Below are positions 1 to 6,443 of a stretch of DNA of 8,821 nucleotides, piece after piece. Location of the stretch: contig JALWKJ010000249.1 in NCBI GenBank assembly GCA_027081495.1, forward strand, positions 1-8,821, in the 5' to 3' direction. Below the pieces are notes generated by a model. That model did no database searches and was not told the DNA's origin. It worked only from the letters and a program-made list of their open reading frames with translations. The translations under genes and the position numbers were made by a program. How positions within the stretch are numbered: the stretch's first letter is position 1; each line of letters opens with the position of its first letter. This DNA comes from Campylobacterales bacterium (GTDB taxonomy: Bacteria; Campylobacterota; Campylobacteria; Campylobacterales; QNZT01).

Positions 1-145
1 ATGGGTTGTTCACGGTCAACTAACTAGTTAATTCAAAGTTTTTTAGATGCATAGATCGCTTCTTCCCGTACTCCCCGAAGGGTGCGGTGCTTTTGTCCAT
101 ACTCCGCGTTAGATTTTCTTGCATTAACTAAGGCTAGTGACTTCA
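1..145. repeat. GC-richer intergenic block of unknown nature, with a short inverted repeat
   Basis: This stretch is visibly richer in G and C than the AT-rich DNA at 213-379 and does not look like an ordinary leader. TAGTTAAT at 25-32 is the exact reverse complement of ATTAACTA at 123-130, so an 8-bp inverted repeat brackets about 90 bp. A perfect 10-bp palindrome, TAACTAGTTA, lies at 21-30. TACTCC occurs twice (69-74, 100-105), and GGTGCGGTG at 81-89 recurs at 202-210. Candidates are a small dispersed repeat (MITE-like), the end of a gene or element lying left of the window, or a structured RNA. I cannot assign it, and its left limit is not known because the window starts here. Confidence 0.3.
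20..124 (-). CDS. possible 34-residue ORF, doubtful
   Basis: On the reverse strand an ATG at 124-122 opens 34 codons ending in TAG at 22-20. The peptide is basic and polar, starts MQENLTRSMDK and contains APFGEYGKKR. An in-frame TAG lies two codons upstream of the ATG, so it cannot be a longer gene from the right. No Shine-Dalgarno sequence is visible. The codon choice (ACG CGG AGT, CCC TTC GGG GAG) differs from the A/T-ending codons of the neighbours. It more likely reflects the underlying repeat or an RNA than a translated gene. No function can be proposed. Confidence 0.15.
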   Translation of the reverse strand: MQENLTRSMDKSTAPFGEYGKKRSMHLKNFELTS

Positions 146-170
146 AAAATCCGCCTTGATTATGAACAAA

Positions 171-212
171 ATCACCGCATCAAAAATTAATAATATTTGT
201 TGGTGCGGTGAT
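171..212. repeat. imperfect 13-bp inverted repeat (hairpin or operator-like dyad)
   Basis: ATCACCGCATCAA (171-183) faces TTGGTGCGGTGAT (200-212). Twelve of 13 positions are Watson-Crick pairs and the other is a possible G-T pair in RNA, around a 16-base A/T-rich spacer. No T-run follows it on the forward strand. On the reverse strand the stem is followed by TTTTGTT, so a weak reverse terminator is possible, though no reverse-strand gene lies to its right to need one. An operator for a dimeric regulator of mqo, about 170 bp upstream of its start, is another reading. Its GGTGCGGTG core also occurs at 81-89. Confidence 0.5.
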
Positions 213-299
213 AAACAAAACTATTCTAACAATTTAAACAATAAAGTTTGCTTAAATCATTATAAATATATTTAAATAGTTAATTTATAAAGAATTTTT

Positions 300-352
300 T
301 ACAATTTTTACCGTCGCCACAATCTAAAGTTATTTCATACAAATACGATAAT
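300..352 (+). promoter_or_regulatory. candidate promoter region of mqo
   Basis: The AT-rich leader before mqo contains two -10-like hexamers: TACAAT at 300-305, preceded by a run of T, and GATAAT at 347-352. Campylobacterota housekeeping promoters typically show a T-rich upstream pattern and no clear -35 box, which fits the first better. The second would give a short leader of about 20 bases. An AAGGA Shine-Dalgarno at 366-370 sits 9 bases before the ATG. Which hexamer is used cannot be decided from sequence. Confidence 0.3.
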
Positions 353-379
353 ACACAAAATCAACAAGGATTTACAAAA

Positions 380-1723
380 ATGAAAAAAGAAATTTTCTAT
401 GATATCGCGATAATAGGAGGAGGAATTTCGGGGACCTCTCTTCTTTACACGCTTGCAAACTATTCGAATATAAACTCGATACTACTTCTTGAAAAATATG
501 ACGATATCGCCACTTTAAACTCTAACGGTCTTGGAAATTCCCAAACGCTTCACTGCGGCGATATCGAAACAAACTATACTCTGCAAAAAGCGGCGAAAGT
601 AAAAAGAACGGCCGCAATGGTTGAAAATTATGCCAAATTGTACGGTTATGAAGAAAAATATATATTTAAATTTACGAAAATGGCTTTAGGAGTCGGTGAC
701 GAAGAGGTCGCATACATAAAAAAGAGATATGACGATTTTAAAGAACTCTATCCGTATATGGAATTTTGGGACAAAAGCAGACTTAACGAGATAGAACCGA
801 TGCTAACTTACGGTAGAAAAGAGAATATCGCCGCGATGGGAGCAAAAGAGAGATATACTGCGGTAAATTTCGGCGAAATCTCAAAATCGTTTGTTCAAAA
901 CGCGAAAAACAGCAATAAAGATATAGAGGTCTGTCTCAACGAAGAGGTTTATCATATAGAAAAAAAGGGAACTAAATTTTTAATCTCCACCATGAAAGAG
1001 AGATATTTCGCCGACTATGTCGTTGTAAACGCCGGAGCGCATTCGCTTTTGCTCGCACATAAAATGGGATACGGTTTAAATTTTTCATGCCTTCCCATAG
1101 GCGGAAGCTTTTACTACACGAAAGAGAGAGTTTTAAACTCAAAAGTATATACCGTGCAAAATCCGAAACTCCCTTTTGCCGCTATCCACGGCGATCCCGA
1201 CATAGTTATGGATTCAAAAGTTAGATTTGGACCAACGGCTTTGGCTCTTCCCAAACTTGAGAGATATCATGGATCTCATTTCATAGAATTTTTAAATACC
1301 CTTAATCCCGACGAAGATGTCTTAAAAGTCTTTTATGATCTTTTAAAAGACAAAGATATAAGAGACTATATCTTAAAAAATTTCATGTATGAAATACCCG
1401 GAGTTAGAAAATCACTCTTTGCGAAAGAGGTAAAAAAGATAATTCCGGCGGTAGAGGCCGACGATCTCGTATATGCTCAAAAAGTCGGAGGACTAAGACC
1501 CCAAGTAATAGATAAAACAAATCAAAAACTTCTGCTTGGAGAAGCGAAAATCGATACGCAAAAAGGAATAATTTTTAATATGACACCCTCTCCCGGCGCT
1601 ACGAGCTGCCTTGACAACGCGCAAAAAGACGCGCTTTTAGCATGTAGATTTTTAAATAAAAAATTCGATATGAAAAAATTCGAAACCAGATTAGTAAATC
1701 AAAAAGAGGAAGTTTTACTCTAA
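380..1723 (+). CDS. mqo: FAD-dependent malate:quinone oxidoreductase
   Basis: The product oxidises L-malate to oxaloacetate and passes the electrons to the membrane quinone pool as a peripheral inner-membrane flavoprotein. It bypasses or replaces NAD-dependent malate dehydrogenase in the TCA cycle. The 447 residues match the length I remember for Campylobacter and Helicobacter Mqo (about 450). The N-terminal FAD-binding fold shows IIGGGISG (11-18) with E38 at the end of the second strand. NSQTLHCGDIETNY (53-66) is strongly reminiscent of the same region in C. jejuni Mqo. The C-terminal flavin-contacting part has VGGLRPQ (369-375) and MTPSPGATSCLDNA (401-414). The ATG has AAGGA 9 bases upstream. 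It appears to be a single-gene transcription unit. Its stop overlaps that of the convergent lipoprotein gene by 4 bases. A related FAD-dependent oxidoreductase such as an L-2-hydroxyglutarate oxidase is the alternative, but the motifs favour Mqo. Confidence 0.93.
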   Translation: MKKEIFYDIAIIGGGISGTSLLYTLANYSNINSILLLEKYDDIATLNSNGLGNSQTLHCGDIETNYTLQKAAKVKRTAAMVENYAKLYGYEEKYIFKFTKMALGVGDEEVAYIKKRYDDFKELYPYMEFWDKSRLNEIEPMLTYGRKENIAAMGAKERYTAVNFGEISKSFVQNAKNSNKDIEVCLNEEVYHIEKKGTKFLISTMKERYFADYVVVNAGAHSLLLAHKMGYGLNFSCLPIGGSFYYTKERVLNSKVYTVQNPKLPFAAIHGDPDIVMDSKVRFGPTALALPKLERYHGSHFIEFLNTLNPDEDVLKVFYDLLKDKDIRDYILKNFMYEIPGVRKSLFAKEVKKIIPAVEADDLVYAQKVGGLRPQVIDKTNQKLLLGEAKIDTQKGIIFNMTPSPGATSCLDNAQKDALLACRFLNKKFDMKKFETRLVNQKEEVLL

Positions 1724-2199
1724 AACTCCATCGTCTTGCTTCCATATCTTTTACTCTCGAGTTTCAAACGCATTTTTTTGGAAGCAGGCGTTTTATAAGT
1801 TACCAGATAGTAATGAGACCACATATTTTTTATCGGAAGCATTTTTACTAAATCGTCATTTTGCTTTAATGTCACGATTTTTTGAGGCGGCTCTTCATTT
1901 AACAATAATCTATACTCTTTGTTAAAAAGTCCCTGTTTTTTCGGGTCGGACGAATCGTTATCTATAAAGAGACTAACCAAAAAAGTTACGCTCTCTTTTT
2001 TATCGTACTCTTTTAGTAAGGGATTTAGCTTTACGGCTACGATAGCGGCTTTTATCTCGAGCGAATTATAAAGCTGCGCTTTTTTCGTATAAGAAAGAGC
2101 TTGTTGCTCCAAAATATCCGGAGAAAAAAAACCGCTTTTTGTAACACAGCCGCTTAAAAATAAAATTATACCTGCCATTAACAGCGAGAGATTTTTCAT
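1720..2199 (-). CDS. small lipoprotein of unknown function (Cj0842-like by position)
   Basis: The 159-residue product starts with a lipoprotein signal peptide: K2, a hydrophobic core at about 4-15, and a lipobox L15-S16-G17-C18. C18 would be the lipidated residue after cleavage. Residue +2 is Val rather than Asp, which argues for sorting to the outer membrane, facing the periplasm. The mature part is lysine-rich with alternating hydrophobic stretches (about 49-60, 71-79), consistent with a small mainly beta domain, but I recognise no family. The start is supported by GGAG (reverse complement of 2204-2207) four bases upstream. The gene is divergent from mobB, the same arrangement I recall for the putative lipoprotein Cj0842 in C. 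jejuni, so it is probably the orthologue. It overlaps mqo by 4 bases at its 3' end. Confidence 0.8.
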   Translation of the reverse strand: MKNLSLLMAGIILFLSGCVTKSGFFSPDILEQQALSYTKKAQLYNSLEIKAAIVAVKLNPLLKEYDKKESVTFLVSLFIDNDSSDPKKQGLFNKEYRLLLNEEPPQKIVTLKQNDDLVKMLPIKNMWSHYYLVTYKTPASKKMRLKLESKRYGSKTMEF

Positions 2200-2225
2200 G
2201 ATACTCCAATTTAGGATATTTTTTT

Positions 2226-2231
2226 ATTTTA
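2226..2231 (-). promoter_or_regulatory. candidate -10 box of the lipoprotein gene
   Basis: Read on the reverse strand this is TAAAAT, preceded by TG (TGTAAAAT). It would start transcription near 2219, about 20 bases before the ATG at 2199, leaving room for the GGAG ribosome binding site. No -35 box is evident. The DNA is so AT-rich that other hexamers, such as TATATT at 2241-2236, are possible. Confidence 0.3.
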
Positions 2232-2251
2232 CACTAATATAATTTAGAATT

Positions 2252-2260
2252 TGTTACAAT
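2252..2260 (+). promoter_or_regulatory. extended -10 promoter of the mobB-fbp operon
   Basis: TGTTACAAT matches the TGN-TAnAAT extended -10 form common in Campylobacter promoters and is preceded by T-rich DNA. Transcription from about 2267 would give a leader of about 22 bases to the mobB ATG. A perfect TATAAT at 2238-2243 is a second candidate 17 bp upstream and may be an alternative start. Confidence 0.45.
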
Positions 2261-2288
2261 CAATATCACTAACGATATCTGGAGTTTT

Positions 2289-2786
2289 ATGAAAAAGGCA
2301 GCCGTAGCGATTACCGGTCCCTCAAACAGCGGAAAAACGACTCTAATAGTAAAAATTGCGCAAAAACTAATCTCTCAAAACAAAGAGATAGCGATCATAA
2401 AGCATGACCCCAAAGACAAAGCGGTTTTTGACACCGAAGGAAAGGATAGTTACAAATTCTCCCAAACAGGTGCGAAAACCGCCGTCGTATCACCCTCAAG
2501 AACAACTTGTTTTTTTAAAGAAAGCAAGTCACTTGAAGAAATGATAAAGTTATTTCAAGATTTTGATTATATGATTGTAGAGGGACTAAAGACGCTGGCT
2601 CTGCCGAGAATCGCGGTATTTAGAAATAGTATCGATGAGAGTTATTTTCCTTTCGCAAACGCAATAGCAATCGACAAAAGTGTCGATATTACTCTATACC
2701 AAATACCGGAGGGTATTTCGGTTTTAAATCTAAACGATACGGATGAAATTATCGCATGGATTGAGAAAAACGCAAAAAAAGTATAA
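2289..2786 (+). CDS. mobB: molybdopterin-guanine dinucleotide biosynthesis protein MobB
   Basis: This P-loop GTPase-like protein assists MobA in forming the guanine dinucleotide form of the molybdenum cofactor, used by enzymes such as periplasmic nitrate reductase, formate dehydrogenase and other DMSO-reductase-family proteins. The 165 residues are the usual length. The Walker A motif is G10-P-S-N-S-G-K16-T-T18. A characteristic MobB stretch follows at about 38-62: KHD, then FDTEGKDSYKFSQTGA. VEGLK lies at 97-101 at the end of a hydrophobic strand, as expected for the family. The start follows GGAG at 2281-2284 with four bases between. The gene leads the forward operon, with fbp 8 bases downstream. 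Order and orientation relative to the divergent lipoprotein gene match what I recall from C. jejuni (Cj0841c). Confidence 0.92.
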   Translation: MKKAAVAITGPSNSGKTTLIVKIAQKLISQNKEIAIIKHDPKDKAVFDTEGKDSYKFSQTGAKTAVVSPSRTTCFFKESKSLEEMIKLFQDFDYMIVEGLKTLALPRIAVFRNSIDESYFPFANAIAIDKSVDITLYQIPEGISVLNLNDTDEIIAWIEKNAKKV

Positions 2787-2794
2787 GGAGTCGT

Positions 2795-3640
2795 ATGCTG
2801 GAGATTTATGATGCCATACAAAGATCAGCCCTAAAAATTCAAGATATAATAGCTTTTGAAGATAGCGGCTATAGTGAAAATCAAAACGCCACCGGCGATA
2901 CGCAGCTTGAGCTTGATATTCAAAGCGATAAAATCATCGAAAAGGAATTTTCTAAAATCTCTTCGATAAAGGAGTTGGCAAGCGAAGAGAAAGAGTTGCC
3001 TTGCCCGCTAAACAAAAACGGCAAATACCTCATCGGTTACGATCCTCTTGACGGATCGAGTCTTGCCGATGTAAATCTCTCTGTCGGCTCGATATTCGGA
3101 ATTTACGAAAACGGTTACGACGGTAACGACTTAAAAGCCGCGGTTTATGTAGTTTACGGTCCTAGAGTCGAAATGGTCACCGCCGACGAAAACGGCGTCA
3201 GAATGTATCGTTTAGGAAAAGATAAAAGGTTTCATTTCGTTAAAGAGCTGAAACTAAACGACAAGGGTAAACTCAACTCGCCGGGAGGGACTCAAAAAAA
3301 TTGGAAAACAAACCATAAAAAACTTGTCGAAAGTTTTTTTGAAAACGGTTATAGGTTAAGATACAGCGGCGGTATGGTTCCCGATCTGCACCAAATTCTC
3401 ATAAAAGGCGGCGGTATTTTTTCATATCCAGCCACTACGGATCTGCCGAAAGGAAAACTTCGAAAAATCTTTGAAGTATTTCCTTTCGCGTTCGTTTATG
3501 AGAAAGCCGGAGGCGCGGCAATCGACGGAGCGACTCGCCTGCTGGATCTGAAATGTGAACAAATTCATGACACAACGCCATGCTTTTTTGGCTCAAAAGA
3601 GGAGATAAAAAAAGTAAGGAGCAGTTATGCCTACGATTAA
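2795..3640 (+). CDS. fbp: class I fructose-1,6-bisphosphatase
   Basis: The enzyme hydrolyses fructose 1,6-bisphosphate to fructose 6-phosphate and phosphate, the committed step of gluconeogenesis, in the cytoplasm. Bacteria with little or no glycolysis from sugars need it to make hexoses for envelope glycans. Its 281 residues agree with the roughly 280 of Campylobacter Fbp, shorter than the roughly 330 of E. coli and eukaryotic enzymes. Seen in order: NATGDTQLELD (31-41), the metal-binding SEE (63-65), the signature DPLDGSS (83-89) with ADVNLSVGSIFGIYE after it, substrate-binding RYSGGMVPD (189-197), KLR (221-223) and VYEKAGG (234-240). The Shine-Dalgarno AAGGAG (2785-2790) overlaps the mobB stop codon, which suggests coupled translation. 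The 3' end overlaps the next gene by 14 bases. Confidence 0.94.
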   Translation: MLEIYDAIQRSALKIQDIIAFEDSGYSENQNATGDTQLELDIQSDKIIEKEFSKISSIKELASEEKELPCPLNKNGKYLIGYDPLDGSSLADVNLSVGSIFGIYENGYDGNDLKAAVYVVYGPRVEMVTADENGVRMYRLGKDKRFHFVKELKLNDKGKLNSPGGTQKNWKTNHKKLVESFFENGYRLRYSGGMVPDLHQILIKGGGIFSYPATTDLPKGKLRKIFEVFPFAFVYEKAGGAAIDGATRLLDLKCEQIHDTTPCFFGSKEEIKKVRSSYAYD

Positions 3641-3836
3641 AGAACAAAAAGAGATAGATTTTTTCGAAAAAAAACTTCGTGAACAAAAGGAGATCATCAC
3701 GAGCTGTCAAAAAAATCACAAAGTTAAAAGTTGCATGATCTGCAAAGAGGTCATCGGCTGCGCAACGAGAAAAGCATATGTAAACGCCGTTTACCAAAGT
3801 ATGAATAAAGGTAAAGGCGGAGGTTTTGAATTTTAA
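3627..3836 (+). CDS. conserved small cysteine-rich protein (Cj0839c-like by position)
   Basis: This 69-residue protein has a charged, probably helical N-terminal half (about 5-25, many Lys and Glu), then four cysteines C27, C36, C39 and C45 (C-x8-C-x2-C-x5-C), with H31 and K/R around them, and a Gly-rich tail KGKGGGFEF. The CxxC and flanking cysteines suggest a small metal site (zinc or iron-sulfur), but no known family is recognised. It is very likely real: AAGGAG at 3616-3621 lies five bases before the ATG, it overlaps fbp by 14 bases in another frame, and by memory a small protein of this type sits between fbp and metG in C. jejuni. An A8 run lies at 3667-3674. Its end overlaps the next gene by 11 bases. 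Function unknown. Confidence 0.8.
   Translation: MPTIKEQKEIDFFEKKLREQKEIITSCQKNHKVKSCMICKEVIGCATRKAYVNAVYQSMNKGKGGGFEF
3813..3823 (+). promoter_or_regulatory. ribosome binding region that decides the glycosyltransferase start
   Basis: AAAGGCGGAGG lies inside the end of the preceding gene. AAAGG (3813-3817) is 8 bases before the in-frame TTG at 3826, while GGAGG (3819-3823) is only 2 bases before that TTG but 12 bases before an out-of-frame ATG at 3836. No ATG or GTG is available in the right frame between the upstream TGA at 3802 and the first conserved residues, so TTG is the only usable start in the sequence as given. Confidence 0.5.
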
Positions 3837-4875
3837 TGAAAAAAAGGTTTACATCGTTGTCCTAAACTACAATAACTGGACAGACACGATAGCCTGCGCT
3901 AAAAGCATTCTCTTTAGCGATTATCAAAATTTTCAACTTATCATAGTCGATAACGCTTCCACGGATAACTCTGTGCGCCACATCAAAAAATGGTTAGACG
4001 GGGACATAGAGCCGTGGAGTCCAAAAAGCGATTTACTGCGTTATCTTTTCATACCGCCTCTTAAAAAGCGAATCGATTACGATTATTATGAAAGTATCGA
4101 TTTTTCCGATCGATCCTCTTTATCGTCAAAAAGAGTGATTTTGATCCGTTCGGACAAAAATAACGGCTACGGAGATGGAAACAATCTGGGTATAAGATTT
4201 GCCGTAGAAAAAGAGGACTATGAATATATCTGGATATTGAACAATGACACTCTCGTAAAAAAAGAGACTCTTAAAAATCTCATATCTTGCGCCCAAACCA
4301 AAAAAGAAAACGCCGGTCTTTTCGGTACTACTCTTCTTTTTTACGACGCGCCCGAAAAAATACAGGCGTTTGGAGGAAGTTTCAACTATTTTCTCGCGGT
4401 TCAAAAACACAATCTCTCATATCAAGATTTTTCACCGAAAAAAATTGAAAATTTCGACAAAAAAAAGCTTGACTATATCATAGGCGCATCAATGCTTATG
4501 ACAAAAAAATATATACAAAAAGCCGGACTCATGCCAAAAGAGTATTTTATCTATTTTGAGGAGATAGATATAGCGACAAGATGCAAAAGAAACGCTCTTG
4601 AACTTCATATATGCCCTGAAGCGATAGTCTATCATAAAGAGTCCGCGTCGATAGACAAAGAGGATCAAAAACTAAGTTCATTCTCCGATTTTTACGCTTT
4701 GAGAAACCGTCTTGTTTTTACAAAAAAATATTTTCCCTATTTCCTGCCTAGCGTCTATTTGGGGTTATTGTTTTCACTTATGCTCAGATTTAAAAGAGGC
4801 GATAAAAAAGGCATCAAAAATATACTGAGAATTTTAAAAACGCCTCTTTCGAAAATGACCGAACTAAATTATTAA
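3826..4875 (+). CDS. family 2 glycosyltransferase (rhamnosyltransferase-like)
   Basis: This GT-A fold enzyme probably adds a sugar from a nucleotide donor to a growing surface glycan at the cytoplasmic face of the inner membrane. VYIVVLNYNNW (8-18) opens the fold. VDNASTDNS (41-49), SDKNNGYGDGNN (109-120) and ILNNDT (137-142, the DxD-equivalent metal site) follow. Then come IIGASMLM (218-225) and YFEEIDIATR (243-252), an acceptor or base region typical of WbbL/RfbF-like proteins. A segment of about 45 residues (58-104) separates the first two motifs and is longer than in compact members. The C-terminus has a hydrophobic, basic part (about 299-320) that may touch the membrane. The start is a TTG at 3826, overlapping the previous gene by 11 bases. 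An A7 run at 3839-3845 follows an out-of-frame ATG at 3836. Donor and acceptor sugars cannot be told from sequence. Confidence 0.87.
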   Translation: MNFNEKKVYIVVLNYNNWTDTIACAKSILFSDYQNFQLIIVDNASTDNSVRHIKKWLDGDIEPWSPKSDLLRYLFIPPLKKRIDYDYYESIDFSDRSSLSSKRVILIRSDKNNGYGDGNNLGIRFAVEKEDYEYIWILNNDTLVKKETLKNLISCAQTKKENAGLFGTTLLFYDAPEKIQAFGGSFNYFLAVQKHNLSYQDFSPKKIENFDKKKLDYIIGASMLMTKKYIQKAGLMPKEYFIYFEEIDIATRCKRNALELHICPEAIVYHKESASIDKEDQKLSSFSDFYALRNRLVFTKKYFPYFLPSVYLGLLFSLMLRFKRGDKKGIKNILRILKTPLSKMTELNY

Positions 4876-6443
4876 CGACCGATTCGTATTTTTACATCCT
4901 CTATATTTTTTACCTCTTCGTCATGCGAGATAAGATATCTCGGATTTTCGTTAAAATTATCCGACGAAAGGTCCATAGTCTCATCGTAACTTCTCGGATA
5001 TATACCGTATAATCCCAAAATAGTATGACTTACATTGTCTAAAGATATCTTTTTGTTTTTGTGTTTTATCAAATTCGATATCTCTTTTGGATACAAAGCG
5101 GCAAATTCATCATTATAAAAAACCATAAACGGAATCTCCAATTCAAAACGGGTAATTCTTTTTACTCCATGTCCGTATATGCCGTCGTGAAACTCGTTAA
5201 GATACTCGCCATGATCTGAAATATACAAAACTATATATGGACTTTTATCTTTTTGAATCGTTTTTTTGATTTTTGAAAGTACGAAATCGGTATATCGTAT
5301 AGAATTGTCGTAATGATCTATTATCGAATTTCCCGGAAAAAAGGTTTTATCTTTAGGATATCTGTTTTCATATTTATAATGACTTCCGATAAGATGCATT
5401 ACAAAAAATTTATTTTTATCTCTATTGGAGCGTATGATCTTTTTCAATTCCGGCAAAAGTTGTCCATCATATAAAATTTTGTCAAAATATCTGTTATTGA
5501 ACTTTTGCAAAAAATATTTTATATCGGCCTCTTTAAAAATCGCCGATATAAATACATCGCTATCGAGGTTTATAGTTTGATTCGAAAGAACCGCCGTTTC
5601 TAAATCTACGGCATTGAAAATTCTTATGAGCGTCGGATATTTGTATATTTGTTTAAACATTTTTACGGAAGCCGTCGAAAGAAGTGAAGGAACGGAAACC
5701 CTGGTGTATGGGGCTACGGTATAAGCTTTGTCGAAAAGAATCATGTTTTTTTCGTCTTTTTCAAGAGACGGATTCGTATCTCTTTTATAACCGTAAAGCG
5801 AATATGAGTATCTTCTTGACGCCTCTCCAATGACAAGAATCAAATTTACCTTTTTGCTTTCGTTTATCTCGCCTTTGAAAATATAGCCGTTAGATATATA
5901 TCTTTCTACGCTTTTATGAATGGTTCCCAGATATGTCTGAAACATATTTATCACATTTTCGGGATAATAGTCGAATTTATTGTAAAAATGAAAAGGATAT
6001 ATCAAAAAGATTGCAAAAGAGAGATAAAGCACTCTTTTTTGCTTATAGATTCTCTTAGCCGTATCTTTTTTCATAAAAAGCAGATACGCCGAAGCGGCGA
6101 ATAAAAACAGATACGAAAAAATCATCTTGAAAAAAAGCGCCGAAGAGGTAAACTCAAGAGCTTCGTTTATACTCGTTTCAAAAACGGAAGCGAATACCTG
6201 ATATCCTACGGGCATACCGGTCGCAAGACCGTACGCCGTAAACAGGAGAGAGAGCGATATCAAAACGAGATTAACAAATAGAAAAATTTTTCTATTTAGA
6301 TTTTCAAGCGCGTCCAAAATATAGATATATAAAAAAACTTCGGCGGGATAAAGCAGTAGAACCTGCCTTGAGTGAAAAAAGAGCGCCGGGCTAAAAAGAA
6401 TAGCCGATATTAAAAAATATCTTATAAAAGAGCTCTGTAGCAT
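4872..6443 (-). CDS. EptA/CptA-type phosphoethanolamine transferase-like membrane enzyme
   Basis: Predicted inner-membrane enzyme with a periplasmic alkaline-phosphatase/sulfatase-fold domain that moves phosphoethanolamine (or a similar group) from phosphatidylethanolamine onto lipid A, core sugar or another glycan. The 523 residues are normal for the family. Five hydrophobic segments (about 8-24, 27-46, 53-75, 102-124, 136-153) precede the catalytic domain. Metal ligand E207 lies in VIGEASRR, followed by SLYGYKRDTNP (215-225). The likely nucleophile T247 lies in PYTRVSVPSLLS. H350 and H355 lie in MHLIGSHYKYENRYP, then YDNSIRYTD (378-386), SDHGE with D410 and H411, and GHG with H425. The E207-T247 spacing of 40 equals E240-T280 of Neisseria EptA as I remember it. 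Acceptor unknown. The ATG has only a weak GGGA upstream, so translation may depend on coupling to an upstream ORF. It overlaps the glycosyltransferase stop by 4 bases. Confidence 0.85.
   Translation of the reverse strand: MLQSSFIRYFLISAILFSPALFFHSRQVLLLYPAEVFLYIYILDALENLNRKIFLFVNLVLISLSLLFTAYGLATGMPVGYQVFASVFETSINEALEFTSSALFFKMIFSYLFLFAASAYLLFMKKDTAKRIYKQKRVLYLSFAIFLIYPFHFYNKFDYYPENVINMFQTYLGTIHKSVERYISNGYIFKGEINESKKVNLILVIGEASRRYSYSLYGYKRDTNPSLEKDEKNMILFDKAYTVAPYTRVSVPSLLSTASVKMFKQIYKYPTLIRIFNAVDLETAVLSNQTINLDSDVFISAIFKEADIKYFLQKFNNRYFDKILYDGQLLPELKKIIRSNRDKNKFFVMHLIGSHYKYENRYPKDKTFFPGNSIIDHYDNSIRYTDFVLSKIKKTIQKDKSPYIVLYISDHGEYLNEFHDGIYGHGVKRITRFELEIPFMVFYNDEFAALYPKEISNLIKHKNKKISLDNVSHTILGLYGIYPRSYDETMDLSSDNFNENPRYLISHDEEVKNIEDVKIRIGR

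Noticed and set aside
162..275. Forward ATG-started frame of 37 codons covering the inverted repeat
   Set aside because: No Shine-Dalgarno, a composition dominated by Asn, Lys and Ile as expected from AT-rich DNA, and it is better explained by the hairpin it overlaps.
1708..1729. Weak hairpin AGTTTT-actct-AAAACT as a bidirectional terminator
   Set aside because: A six-pair, mostly A-T stem with a bulge and no T-run; it falls on the two stop codons and is probably chance.
3435..3797. 120-residue reverse ORF over the end of fbp and the small gene
   Set aside because: It lies antisense to two well-supported genes, has a low-complexity Phe/Leu/Arg-rich translation and no domain; it is a shadow frame.
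4459..4466. A8 run within the glycosyltransferase as a phase-variation tract
   Set aside because: Lysine-coding A runs of 7-8 are frequent in this AT-rich DNA, and the frame is intact here with conserved motifs on both sides.
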